Below, in pieces: positions 49,001 to 57,266 of a DNA stretch of 64,000 bases. A program made the translations under genes and the position numbers. The notes under the pieces are model-generated. The model saw nothing but the letters and a program-made list of their open reading frames with translations, made no database searches and was not told where the DNA came from. The DNA is from Bradyrhizobium elkanii USDA 76 (GTDB lineage Bacteria > Pseudomonadota > Alphaproteobacteria > Rhizobiales > Xanthobacteraceae), in NCBI RefSeq assembly GCF_023278185.1, contig NZ_CP066356.1, positions 7,246,001 to 7,310,000 of the forward strand, in the 5' to 3' direction. The stretch's first letter is position 1. Each line of letters begins with the position of its first letter.

Positions 49001-52000
49001 GGCGATGTCGGCGACGCTGTCATTGACCGCGGCGACGAGGCTCGATCGCCTCTGTTCGGCCGCGATCATCTCCTGCACGCGGTCGGGTGCGCTGGCCAGC
49101 CTTTCGGCGGCCTTGCGCAACTCGGCGTTGGCTTTGTCCGCATCCTGCGGCAGCCGCTGCTTGGCGGCGTTGGTGCGCAATGGCGACTTGAGCTGGCGAA
49201 GATTTCCAAGCCTGTCCCTGACGAAGCATTGAGCCACGATATCCGCAAGCGAAGCGCTCTTGGTCGGATCGTCTCCCTGCACAACGACCCTGGCGTAGTC
49301 GGCTCTGATATTCGTCGGCCCGGCTGCCAGGGGCGCCGCCGCCGTTGGCATCAGGTGCCACAGCGTGGCCCGGGTCGATTCGAGCGCGAACTCGTAGACC
49401 GTGCGATCGGGGGCATAGAACTCGCTGTCGCCAAAATAGGTTGCGCCGTCGCCGTCAGAGAGGGTCGGCAAGCCTTCCGAGGCGTGGTGTGTCCGATCGC
49501 GGGGGATCAGGGTCATCACGTAACCATCGGCCAGCACCGCCGGACGGATCATCGCCCAGAAGCGCGACTGTCCGATCTCGACCAGGCCCGAATCGTCTTG
49601 CGGGCCGTCGTTGAGCGTATCGTGCGCCCGCATCGCATCTTGCGATGCCTGGTCCGCATCCGCCGCGGCCTGTTGCGGTGCCTGGACCAGAGGCGGTGGC
49701 GTCGGTGTCAAACCGGCCGCTGGGTCCGGCACCGAGGATGCAAGACCAAGCGACAGGAAGCGGTCGACGCGGCCGCGTGCGCCCTGCAGCATACCCTCGT
49801 TGAAGCCGAATCCGATGCCGAGCCCAAGCGACCGGCCAAATGCCGAGACCGACAGATGCGCGGCCCCCCGTCCCGCGAGCCCCTGCGGCGAGGCCGCAAG
49901 CTCCAACGCCACCGTCAGACAGAAGGACGCACTGAATCCAACTTCGAGGTGGATGTGGAAAGGGCCGGACCCGAGATCGAGCCAGACCCGAACGCTGACG
50001 CGCAAAGTGATGCTGAAGGCGAGCGAGCCGTAGAAGAGCGTTTCATCGATCCGCTTCAGCGAAATATAGCTGATGAACTTCGCATCGATCGCAAAGTCTG
50101 CTCGCGCATAGACCGAAGCGCCGAGCGAGCCGCCGCCGACCGAGCCTCCGAACTGGGCAAAGCCGGAGGCACGGAACGCCACACCCTGCAGCACGGCCCC
50201 GTCCTCGATACGCAGAATCATGCCGCCCCGGCAGTCGACCCCGAAATTCCCGTTGTCGTCTTTCAGCGCAAAGCCGAGTTCGTAGGGCCAGCCGAATTCC
50301 TGATGGAACAAGCCCGGCCGGATGAACAGCGTGGAGGACCAGTCCACGGCCTGCAGCATCATCTTCAAGGCTGGATGCAGCGGCGGTGTGTCGCCGATGA
50401 TGCCGTCGCGCGAGGCGACGAGCCGCGCCAAAAATTCCTGGCGCGGGACCGAGACGTACATGTAGCCGCGCAGACTGGGATGATCGCGCAGAGGGGCCGT
50501 GGAGATGCTGTGATCCCAGGTCCAGTAGTTCACGGCAATCCAGGCGCGCGCCGTCATCAGGAGAGTGAGGTCGGAACGCAGCGCTACCGTGGCATCGAAC
50601 AATACGGGATTCGGCAGCTTCTCTTCCCGTTCGTCGAGTTGTCCGCTCTTCGACAGCGACGACATCGAGAACATCGCGCGCATGGCCAGGGTCACGCGAT
50701 CGCCGTCAGGCTCCGGCTGCCATGCGCGGACGTTCGCAAGTTCACCCTGATATCGGCTGACGCTGTCGAGAACCTTGACCAGCGCCTTGGGATCGGTGAC
50801 CTGATCGGCCTGCGCGAGCGCGGCGAGCGTATAGCGGAATCCGAAGCCGAAGCCCGCTTCGCGCAGGTAGAGCGAGCCGATCGGGGTCGGGATCGTCACA
50901 CTCAGGCGATTGAGCTGTCCGTAAAGGAAGAAGGCGTGGCGTAGATCGCCGCCTGCCTTCTCCATCTCGAGAAAACCCATGGCGGCGGAGAGCGGTGCCC
51001 AGCCCGTGATGTTCAGCCGGCCGGAAGCCAAAAATCCGCGAGCGGTCACATCGGACGGCAGTATGTCCGGCTTGTAGAGGGTCGGCATCTGGCCGTCGAC
51101 CGTGATCGCCGTCCCCTCGACCGAGCCGACGCCGCCGAGGCCCAGCGCCACCGTCAGCCCATCGAAACGAACCTGCGGCAGTGCCTCGCGGTTCTTCGGC
51201 GGCGCGATCCAGAGCTGATGGAAGTCGATCGTCGTGCTGATGGCGTCGCCGGCTTCGATGAAGCTGACCTGCCCCGAGATCGAAAGCGCCGGCTTGCCCC
51301 CGAAGAGATCGCTGGATGGATGAAAGCCGATCCCGCGCAATTCGAAGTCAAATAATTCGAAGAACTTGATCCGCCGCGGCGGCGTGACCGCCACCTGGAA
51401 TGACATCCGGCGCAGCAACATCCGCGGATCGCCGGCCAGCGGCGCCTTATCCAGAGTGATCGTCAGGTCTGGCAGATATTTCAGAAGACCCGATGAGAAC
51501 TCGCCGCTTCCCGGCGTGAATCGCGCTGTCCCGGTCAGCAGGAAGAAGAAGTGGGTGCCGTCGGGTCCGAAATCGTGGAACGAAAGTCCGAGCTTGCTGA
51601 TCGAAAACGTGAACCGGGTCGTCTTGCAAACCAGCGGACTGCCGGCCTTTTCGAGCTCCGCATCGGCCGCCTGGACTCTAAGCCTGCCCGATCCGTCACG
51701 TCCCATCGCGATGGATATCTTCGCATTGGCCTCACCGACCAACGCCGGCGGAAGTTGCCCCGCACCATCGATGCAGAAGCTTTGCACCTCGCCGCGCTTG
51801 ATCGACAGCTGTCCCCTGGAGAAGCGAAACGGCATATCGACGCCGGCGAGTTGCACCGGCTCGTCCGCGTTGACCGTAGCGTCGAGATCGATCCCCTCGC
51901 GCGTGATTGCGAACTGGTCGACCTTGAACAGAATGCCCCGGCCCCGCGATGCGACGCGGGTATAGGAGAGTTCCGCGATGGCGTCCGGCGCGAGTGCCAT

Positions 52001-54478
52001 ACGCGCATCGCCGCCGGAAAAATCGAGAACGAACTGCGGAAATGGGTTGTGCCCGACTTGCGGATCCAGAGATTTGATCTGGAGCTGCAGCCCGAGGAGA
52101 TCGCGGGGCGCGTCAGTACCCTGAATCGTAATGGTGCGGCCGCCTTCGATGCGGGATTCCAGCGTTTCGATGTCGAGGACGACCTGCAGAGTGGTTTCGA
52201 TGCCGCTCTTGTCGTCGCCTCCGACGACAATCTGGACATCAATCGGCACCTTCGCGACCCGCCCGTCGATCGTGGCCTCGTTCTGCTCATGCTTGATCCG
52301 GATGAACTGGCCCAACCCCTTGAAGATGGAATCGTCCCCGGCTGACTCTTTGGTCGGCGAGGACAGGAAAGGCAATAGCCGCGCGACCTTGTCCGTGTTG
52401 AGGGAGACATTGAGCGCGCCGGCAAATTTGATGCTCGAAAAGCGCGGACGGCCCTTCAGCAGCATCATCCTGTACTGTCTACCGCTGACAACTTCGGTTT
52501 CGTCCAGCGGACCGTCGACCACAAGCTCCTGGAAGAACCGCGGCTTCTCTCCGGCGAGCGCGACCAGCGCGATGGGATTGGGATTCTTGACGTCGACGGC
52601 AAGCAGAGGCCGCTTGTCCTTGTCCGTCTGTGCCTTGTCGGCCTTGTCGCGCACGGCTTCGGTGCCCGACGTTCGATTAAGCCACAGATCAGTCGACAGC
52701 GTTGCCCAGTCCGATGTCGGGGTCACGACGAGCGCGACCACGGCGCGCGGCTCCGACAGATCGACGACCAGCGACGGGCGCGCATCGCCTGGAAGCGTCA
52801 GGGTGAACCCGGCAAAAACGATGTCCTTCTTGGCCGCAGTAGCCGCCCCGTCGCGGTGCAGCGGCGTGATGACGATCTGCCGCAGCGCCAGGCTGTCCGC
52901 ATCGAGCCGGACTTCGACAACGACATGGCTGACAGCCTCGCTGGCCGCATGGCGAACCGCCTCCAGCATTCGACCGACGGCCTCGAGCGCGGCCTCGACG
53001 AGGCCAAACAGCGCATTGGCTGCGCCGCCGGCCTGGCGGGCAAGCCATCGCACGCAGGACAGCAGGAACGCGCCGAGATGCTCGAGCAGTGGCGCCGGAT
53101 TCGGCATCGGCGGAAAGTCCGGTCCATCGGGCGCGTCCGGCAATTTGATCATCGAGGCCAGACGCAGAATGCCCGCGATGACCTCCTTGCCCGCCCGCGC
53201 GATCAGCGCCAGCGGATAAGGGGTCAGTATCTCGAGCCGCGTGAGCTTGCCGTGCTCGCCGCCCCGGGTGCTCAGGTCCACCTCGTAGGTGGCGGCCAGC
53301 GCAATCGTCAATGACGGATCGGCCTTCGATCTCAGCTCGATCCGCGGAAAGTCCACCACGTTCTTGGCGGAGAGTTCGCCTGTACCGGCGGCAAGATCGA
53401 AGCTCGCTGCCGCGCCTGCGCCGATTGTTACCGTGGCGGCCGCAATCCGAATCGTGAACGGCAGGAAGGCCGCGTCGATATCACGCGGCGGGATCGTCAC
53501 TTTCGGTGGCGAGAGTTTTGGCGTCTGCAGGATGCCCGTGAACGAAATGGCTCCGCCGGACGGGACGCTGATCCCAACTCCGGTAAAGCCCAGGATCTCG
53601 ACGTTGTTATTCGCGTCGTCCTTGCAGGTGAGACGGCCGTCGACGGGCGTCGTCGTACCGATCGTCAGCTTGCCCTGCGAGACGTCGATGGACATCTGCG
53701 GGTCGTTTGAGATCTCGACATCCAACGGAACGTGGAGATCGAGCCGCAGGAAGCGCAGCCACTCTGCCCTCAGTCTGGGCAGCGCGATCGCTCCGAAGCG
53801 CCACTTGGGCAAGGTGAAGTGAGGCAGCTTCAATCGCAACGGCGGAAGGCGCGGCAACCGCGGCAGATCGAGACCGAAATCGCAGTGAAACTCTGCGAGG
53901 GCGAGATCGAGGGCAATTTCGACGTGCACCGACACGTCCGCGTTCAGGGCCCCGACCTTGGCTTGCGCATCGGCGTCGAGCACGACACTCAATGCGAGTG
54001 TGCGTGGTGAGGGCGGATCGTCGAAGGTGTCGGTCGGCAAGAGATGCGACAGGTCCAGCGAGGCTCTCGCGGTGAGCGAGGTGGCGCCGGCGATCCCGGT
54101 AATCCCGAAGATATCGCCGGAGGCGTCAAGCGCCATGTCGATCTGTCGCGCCACTGACAAGGACTCGCGCAGCTTTTCGAGCCGGCGCGCCTTTTCTTCC
54201 TTCAAGGCTGCGCTCGCGGCCGCTTGCATTTCGTCCGCGATCAGTTGCGCTTCGGCCTTCAGCGCCGCAGCGCTCTTGAGTGTCCGGTTGTCGCCGTCAG
54301 TCGAGAAAAGCTGCTCCGGAAGCACGAGCTTGACGCTCTGCGCGAAGGTCAGATCCAGCGACTGGTCGGGTGAAGCCTTTGCATGCAGCGCTGTGACGTC
54401 GAAGAGGCCGTCCGCTGCCTGTCCGGCAGTGAACCAGAGCCGCAAATTGGCTTCGTTGAAAACAACTAGGTCAACCAA
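43031..54478 (-). CDS. giant protein, 3815 aa, unknown function
   Basis: One uninterrupted frame of 11.4 kb from a TTG at 54478-54476, the only start codon after an in-frame stop; no good ribosome site is seen. Residues about 70-130 form a charged helical, coiled-coil-like stretch. From there to about 1580 the sequence is beta-rich, with a Gly/Ala-rich, barrel- or fibre-like section near 1430-1560 (FGGSVGGGSLGASVYARADF). A Pro/Ala/Gln linker lies near 1590-1625 and a second helical segment near 1770-1830. The C-terminal 2000 residues are again beta-rich, with fibronectin-like short blocks. No enzyme motif or signal peptide is visible. It is translationally coupled to the 2468-aa gene. The long open frame and consistent composition argue that it is expressed. 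Confidence 0.8.
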   Translation of the reverse strand: MVDLVVFNEANLRLWFTAGQAADGLFDVTALHAKASPDQSLDLTFAQSVKLVLPEQLFSTDGDNRTLKSAAALKAEAQLIADEMQAAASAALKEEKARRLEKLRESLSVARQIDMALDASGDIFGITGIAGATSLTARASLDLSHLLPTDTFDDPPSPRTLALSVVLDADAQAKVGALNADVSVHVEIALDLALAEFHCDFGLDLPRLPRLPPLRLKLPHFTLPKWRFGAIALPRLRAEWLRFLRLDLHVPLDVEISNDPQMSIDVSQGKLTIGTTTPVDGRLTCKDDANNNVEILGFTGVGISVPSGGAISFTGILQTPKLSPPKVTIPPRDIDAAFLPFTIRIAAATVTIGAGAAASFDLAAGTGELSAKNVVDFPRIELRSKADPSLTIALAATYEVDLSTRGGEHGKLTRLEILTPYPLALIARAGKEVIAGILRLASMIKLPDAPDGPDFPPMPNPAPLLEHLGAFLLSCVRWLARQAGGAANALFGLVEAALEAVGRMLEAVRHAASEAVSHVVVEVRLDADSLALRQIVITPLHRDGAATAAKKDIVFAGFTLTLPGDARPSLVVDLSEPRAVVALVVTPTSDWATLSTDLWLNRTSGTEAVRDKADKAQTDKDKRPLLAVDVKNPNPIALVALAGEKPRFFQELVVDGPLDETEVVSGRQYRMMLLKGRPRFSSIKFAGALNVSLNTDKVARLLPFLSSPTKESAGDDSIFKGLGQFIRIKHEQNEATIDGRVAKVPIDVQIVVGGDDKSGIETTLQVVLDIETLESRIEGGRTITIQGTDAPRDLLGLQLQIKSLDPQVGHNPFPQFVLDFSGGDARMALAPDAIAELSYTRVASRGRGILFKVDQFAITREGIDLDATVNADEPVQLAGVDMPFRFSRGQLSIKRGEVQSFCIDGAGQLPPALVGEANAKISIAMGRDGSGRLRVQAADAELEKAGSPLVCKTTRFTFSISKLGLSFHDFGPDGTHFFFLLTGTARFTPGSGEFSSGLLKYLPDLTITLDKAPLAGDPRMLLRRMSFQVAVTPPRRIKFFELFDFELRGIGFHPSSDLFGGKPALSISGQVSFIEAGDAISTTIDFHQLWIAPPKNREALPQVRFDGLTVALGLGGVGSVEGTAITVDGQMPTLYKPDILPSDVTARGFLASGRLNITGWAPLSAAMGFLEMEKAGGDLRHAFFLYGQLNRLSVTIPTPIGSLYLREAGFGFGFRYTLAALAQADQVTDPKALVKVLDSVSRYQGELANVRAWQPEPDGDRVTLAMRAMFSMSSLSKSGQLDEREEKLPNPVLFDATVALRSDLTLLMTARAWIAVNYWTWDHSISTAPLRDHPSLRGYMYVSVPRQEFLARLVASRDGIIGDTPPLHPALKMMLQAVDWSSTLFIRPGLFHQEFGWPYELGFALKDDNGNFGVDCRGGMILRIEDGAVLQGVAFRASGFAQFGGSVGGGSLGASVYARADFAIDAKFISYISLKRIDETLFYGSLAFSITLRVSVRVWLDLGSGPFHIHLEVGFSASFCLTVALELAASPQGLAGRGAAHLSVSAFGRSLGLGIGFGFNEGMLQGARGRVDRFLSLGLASSVPDPAAGLTPTPPPLVQAPQQAAADADQASQDAMRAHDTLNDGPQDDSGLVEIGQSRFWAMIRPAVLADGYVMTLIPRDRTHHASEGLPTLSDGDGATYFGDSEFYAPDRTVYEFALESTRATLWHLMPTAAAPLAAGPTNIRADYARVVVQGDDPTKSASLADIVAQCFVRDRLGNLRQLKSPLRTNAAKQRLPQDADKANAELRKAAERLASAPDRVQEMIAAEQRRSSLVAAVNDSVADIAARIVIVNGIPTAPPPPESVPGRTPVIDARDFGLTFFVSRTDIHELFEPEAQPNPEKGFLPGRSKFTVRSMDAPGVAGVAYLLNPPERFFANKSPALAGAKVAAEADAIRLDWDLEPWHARSRGVYDDPEFHLVHYRVARTIVADGAVLANFPARPVTVKAAAPLHLIGDSWTPIRPAAQYTDRLDDMPEASRRALLGSGDNPAEDWTKSFAADKIVLTYTVVPVDLAGTAGTTRILTLEIRKPAAQTKPLASAQIVFTYPALPALGESSINPSVLLSIVDPQPIVSDPTYTLRLRRERGIFGGLYGADSVTEGMQRPQPSSFAKKFTDDQDYVVTLKGSLKALSAGSDPIEILDRDPGGGRAWYQLRDKKVADLQAELLKGAAGRDPYSRRIGVLRGRYVEGVKSPAWCVADLAVSIKAAPKQGQSQESPAALVSVETFEHPVRISFDALHFDDLNGLAGRVRILHPTCGGTIQDLIQGDGAALLRDQKRRVGARLIWNARPSRGTGNAGLTQASERPGFVGGFDVFSIDRTSLLTAERSAAEARRVARVQALPARMRAIDPAQIDDFGAIESYYPSLTARMTFPGADQHAQRRSADGLRPWFSPAESLLAWPKWGVRRSLGLDFEEADLTPLFAKGTPTAFRFELDRPDGLPALKLIGDAGFVGVVKLQDGDKPQSRLRQALRALVFDRGGCSDVDERIRTARAATPLPDAAPDPLKSVRLKITSFRENREQGTAFVPLDLLPVVHPVIADVIDWMRWAGDAAGEVPHRRFTPVIDAPPQTKAKTIGAFLDERPEPRDPYGWAVLRTFGLATGFKLFDMERADYCSPKETLTKLRKALEAILPRYEGLWLGAPFVDVLSRPDGLIWLESFDGNTRSNAPEASTMLEDEALSLVQVALRPVPEIMTGAPEDVLAVRYFRIADSAGSTISIDLDRLDAPAAIITRSPSVLVEVIDLTTGLAASRPTALARKNDYVARYLLSRNKPAGAKLAIKQRGQSAAFVRVVALPPDGAPVDLEALLRSCIEVTKPGSESAAPNGVAPDHVVVAIDQPRATRNDVLDQEREPFGAFDPLSAGCVKALIFGTSLEDIEARRDPQDNPPAEDQVKYPPHSVAVCYYNALVAAAKPQFADGWPTPTAAATAQLNFAERVVTLSRRFLAHGPVGPARVDATPFSLTSLLRVDPWRVAPTPDGQMEITLLFEDRYALRQRYVVRPFGRYENLDAALAQPAEGVAKAFGRQPVLTDIADNDAAFSARSLDIVVPRTHPIDPPVILSTGRLDSWANPDEVGSGAVAPIRKLGAVQEIVLSRHPEEILSEANFDVADRLSFAHVGVGFLRGFASVAWGTLFARDAVDLEEGFGDGMIGSVPALSFEADSFSKDAAVGESQTHFSLAERIPDGWRGLTALRIRQTPHAISLHAVAYAAAGVVVSSPVAAPVAQSRYTLAFPWGRGAPLPLDEPAWSVNDARMIELVIPLVRYLDGMFPEDRRDWFGNGDPPRLFKLPDYDVSFALELARAISAQGAGSIPSAPRSVATEIELAPKLIDRATDPSYAARAKGSRFQVEKSKVELDPSAKGWTLKLEIARQPLAPVKPPSGLLSPGDYDGLKELEIAALKWAAWKPLAPMSLANVTIRRPDDVPAPGQIDWAPFRTETGAAADFYLAYTGSPEAQTLAADLQRFRNVASLSDWLALEPNSNEHSSAVPALPYGLPCPGGTLLPAATFLRIKLDETKRTPPPVPVDTDGASRGNRSVLGQDPAGSIYRKALRRLDMGARAAIEAQPSASTHYAALSFALPNYDSPAEMAQAALALAGATLPDSLSVLIETDIDAHEWTGTGDPDAGALADLIDALEAKSGANGRLRKGVGDATAVLASLADRGKADVRLTLPHRLTADPSIATELQAFRSSVGDGGEPRQRAAGLVLHEPPSQTELAAIRRACDDLAAAKPALRRAVERLRLEIEARAHEQLFGPDRELQWSAFHGFADPVHQILARKS

Positions 54479-54659
54479 GGCGGCGCGCCCGAAATGAACC
54501 GAAAAATCACTTGACGACTAGTTTAAGAGATATCAACTTCCAGTAATCTTCGTTGCAAGTCAACAACTGCGTTCTTTTTTCATTCCTCGCCCCTGGTGGC
54601 GGCAGAATTGATGATCTGCGTCGGCGCAATGCCGATGCGAATTTTGCATGGGGGTCGAC
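54479..54659. promoter_or_regulatory. divergent promoter region of the giant operon and the membrane protein
   Basis: This 181-bp AT-richer gap separates the minus-strand giant gene from the plus-strand membrane gene, and is the only place for both promoters. It includes a TTTTTTC run at 54574-54580. No convincing -35/-10 pair or operator can be fixed. Confidence 0.35.
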
Positions 54660-55993
54660 ATGCCTCTCAGTCCAGAAATCCTCGCGATCGATTGGGCGGA
54701 GACCGGGGATCTCGTGGCCGAAGACGGAGCGCCGATGCTGACGCGCCTGCAGGCCGCAGTGGCACGGATCGCGGACCGCACGCCCATTGACGAGCGCGCC
54801 GCGGCTTTCCCATCACGGTTCGTTCCGTCAATCGTGTCGGCGGACCGTGAGGCATTCGATCGAATGCGGACGGCGGCCGAGGCCGGTAGCAACGGCCAGT
54901 ACAATGGCCGCGATCTTCCAGGCATCGTCATGCTGTTGGAGTTGAACGCGGCCGGACGCCCGGTTTTACCGCCCGGCGGCTTTTCCGAATGGCAACGCAG
55001 GATCATCGACAATACGCCGCAAGCGCCAATCTTCTCGCAGCGCAAAGACGGCGGCGGGCGCAAGTTCGGACTGTACGAACGGACGACCGAGCCTGCTGCG
55101 GGCGAAGTGCGCTTCATCTCCGACGTGACGGGCAACGGCCGCGCGCCGGTCCTACGCAAGCCCAACCTGCTTGGTGCCCCCTTCCTCGTGCTCTATCTGG
55201 CCATCCTGCTGTTCACCTACGTGGGGGGAACGGTGATGTGGACCGGACGATCCGCGGCCGAGGCTCATGCCCTGCTGCGCGGGCAAATTACGACGGGCAG
55301 TGAGAAGTTTGCGGCGGACCTCAAGAAATCGAAAATATGCGAAGCCAATGCGGCCAACGCCGCCGCATGTCAGAAGTTCGACGGATGGTCTCAAGATATC
55401 CGGACGAATAAATGCACCCCTACTGCGCCGCCGGCGGCCGGAGCGCCGATCCCGCCACTGGAGAAGGAATGCGCGGTCGCATGGCGGCTTGCGCTGCTCG
55501 CCGCGGATTCGGCTGGTGGAACAGTCGAATGGATCCTCTCCTCAATATTCGGGAGCCATCTCCGTGGCATGGCGAATTCCACCGGAGAGCTATCGCTCGG
55601 TCTGCAAATGGCCGGCATGATGCTTGCGATCACGCTGCTGGTGATGGCCGCGGGTCTCGGATTGAAGAACCACGTCCTGGGTTTGTGGATCAATGCACAG
55701 AACAGGATGTCGCTCGCTCGTGCGCAGGTCAGCGTATGGACGCTCACGATCCTCGGCGGCTACGGCATCCTCTCGCTGTTCAACGTGGCTTTTCTTGGCG
55801 TGGGCGACAAGGATCTTTTTCCCGCCATGAACCAGACGCTGTTTCTTGCCCTCGGCATCTCCTTCGTTTCGCCGATGGCGTCGAAGCTGATATTGAAGGC
55901 CAAGGAAGGCGACACTCAATTGAGCCTCGCCGAGGGCGGCTTGCGCCGGGAAGGAGACGTCCAACGCTTCACTGGTGGCATGATCGCACCTAG
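54660..55993 (+). pseudogene. multi-TM membrane protein, 5' part of a gene split by a transposon
   Basis: ATG 54660 follows GGGGG by about 4-6 nt and is preferred to an ATG 12 bp earlier. The frame encodes a soluble first 170 residues, then a TM segment near 176-197 (LVLYLAILLFTYVGGTVMW), a loop with several Cys, and TM segments at about 320-340, 365-385 and 395-415. At 55993 the sequence enters the insertion, and translation would run on 14 codons to a stop at 56036. Removing 55994-60047 plus one copy of the CTAG duplication restores a continuous 553-codon frame with 60052-60379. Function unknown; it lies divergent to the giant genes. Confidence 0.85.
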
Positions 55994-56008
55994 CAGGCTG
56001 TTGAAGAA
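55990..56008. repeat. left target duplication (CTAG) and left terminal inverted repeat
   Basis: CTAG at 55990-55993 is one copy of the target duplication; CAGGCTGTTGAAGAA follows as the left terminal repeat. Confidence 0.85.
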
Positions 56009-56009
56009 C

Positions 56010-56354
56010 TCAGCCGCGTTCGCAAACGAAGGCTGAATCGTCGCCATTGTGTATGTAGAAGTGACCGACGAGCCTGCCCGCCGTGCCGATCATAGCCCAT
56101 CCGCGACCGCAGGCGGGGTCATTCTCATCGTGCCCTTCCCATGAGAACTCCGCGCAGGCCGAACCGTCTCGCGCGCCGTAGCGGACATCGAGGAAGCCGT
56201 TTAGCGCACCGAAGGCAATTTCACCGTCGGACTTGCCCTTGAAGGTGAGATGCGCCTCGTCGACGAGGTCGAGGAAGTCGCCGTCCCAGTTGTCCATTTC
56301 GACGATGCGCCAGCGGCCAGCAAAGGCCTTGGCGAAGCCGGGCACCTTGGCCAT
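56010..56354 (-). CDS. IS passenger protein, 114 aa
   Basis: ATG 56354-56352 overlaps the transposase stop (TGATG), so the two are coupled. The acidic, Gly- and aromatic-rich protein (GRWRIVEMDNWDGDFLDL, CAEFSWEGHDENDP, GHFYIHNGDDSAFVCE) has the pattern of a small beta-sheet domain. I recall near-identical small proteins behind this transposase type in other alphaproteobacteria, so it is a standing passenger, not a host gene. Function unknown. Confidence 0.75.
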   Translation of the reverse strand: MAKVPGFAKAFAGRWRIVEMDNWDGDFLDLVDEAHLTFKGKSDGEIAFGALNGFLDVRYGARDGSACAEFSWEGHDENDPACGRGWAMIGTAGRLVGHFYIHNGDDSAFVCERG

Positions 56355-57158
56355 CAGCCGGCCTCCGCGATCAGCTTGGGCAGCCGCACCAGATTGTAGG
56401 CGGCGGCAGCGAAGGTAAAGGCCCATCCGACGCGTTCACGGCCACGGAAGCGGGTCTTCTCTTGCCCGGCGACCGTCTTGATCCAGCCGAATGCCTCCTC
56501 GATGCGCTTGCGGATGCGCTGGCTGACGGCATAGCCGCCGTGCCGGGTCGTTCGCCCGTCGATCGCAGAGCTGCGGCCGCTGGTGTTCTGCGCAACATGC
56601 GGCGTCACGTTCATCGAGCGCAGCTCGTTGACGAAGTCTTCGGCGTCGTAGGCTTTGTCGGCGCCAAGCGTGATCGCTGTCGGCCGGTCGGCACGCGGTT
56701 CGATCATGTGCAGCGCGGCCACCCGTTCGGCATGCCCGTCGGCCCGCGTCAGGCAGGCGTCGACCAGCAGGCCGTGGCGGTTCTCCATCAGCCCATGCCC
56801 GATGAAGCACAGCTTCGTCTCCTTGCCTTTGCCCTTGCGGTAGAGCCTGGCATCCGGATCGGTGGTCGAAGCATGGGTGTCGTTTGAGCGTTTCTGGCCA
56901 TGGAAGTCCGCTTCGGCATTGCGCCCGCCGCCTGGCGCCGGCGGCTCGCCAGAGCCATCCTTCGGCTTCACACTCTTCATCGAGGCCCAGGCCTCGATCA
57001 GCGTGCCATCGACCGAGAAGTGATCGCTCGACAGCAGCTTCTTCACCTTGGGCTGCGCCAGCACCGCCGCCAGGAACTTGGCCGCGATGTCGCCTTCCAG
57101 CAACCGGTCGCGATTCTTCGAGAACACCGAATGGTCCCAGGCTGCGTCGTCGACGCCA
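56354..57158 (-). pseudogene. C-terminal two-thirds of an IS1182-like DDE transposase (severed)
   Basis: Coding resumes here after the nested insertion, at GVDDAAWDHSVFSKNRDR. Catalytic landmarks follow: DHFSVDGTLIEAW (first Asp), GADKAYDAEDFV (second Asp) and RKRIEEAFGWIKTV (Glu). The N-terminal part is at 59685-59971. Joined at the shared AAT triplet, the two give a continuous transposase. An internal ATG at 57127 could make a truncated product, which would lack the N-terminal DUF772 domain. Confidence 0.85.
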
Positions 57159-57168
57159 ATTGAACGAA

Positions 57169-57181
57169 CCCGCTACGCGGG
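57169..57181. repeat. hairpin at the left end of the IS91-like element
   Basis: CCCGC and GCGGG pair around a 3-nt loop (TAC), 8 bp inside the element. It is a candidate recognition hairpin for the rolling-circle transposase. Confidence 0.5.
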
Positions 57182-57266
57182 AGTGGGGGCAAGCCTGCTG
57201 AACTGAGGTGTCCTGTCTGAGAGGATGTTGGTCTTCGCACCACCCCTCTCAAGACAGGAGATCCAG

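Noticed and set aside
38676..54497. Very long plus-strand open frames opposite the giant genes (for example 534, 438, 480, 439 and 571 codons)
   Set aside because: They are Arg/Ala/Gly-rich, lack ribosome sites and motifs, and lie antisense to continuous protein-like frames; GC-rich codon bias produces such shadows.
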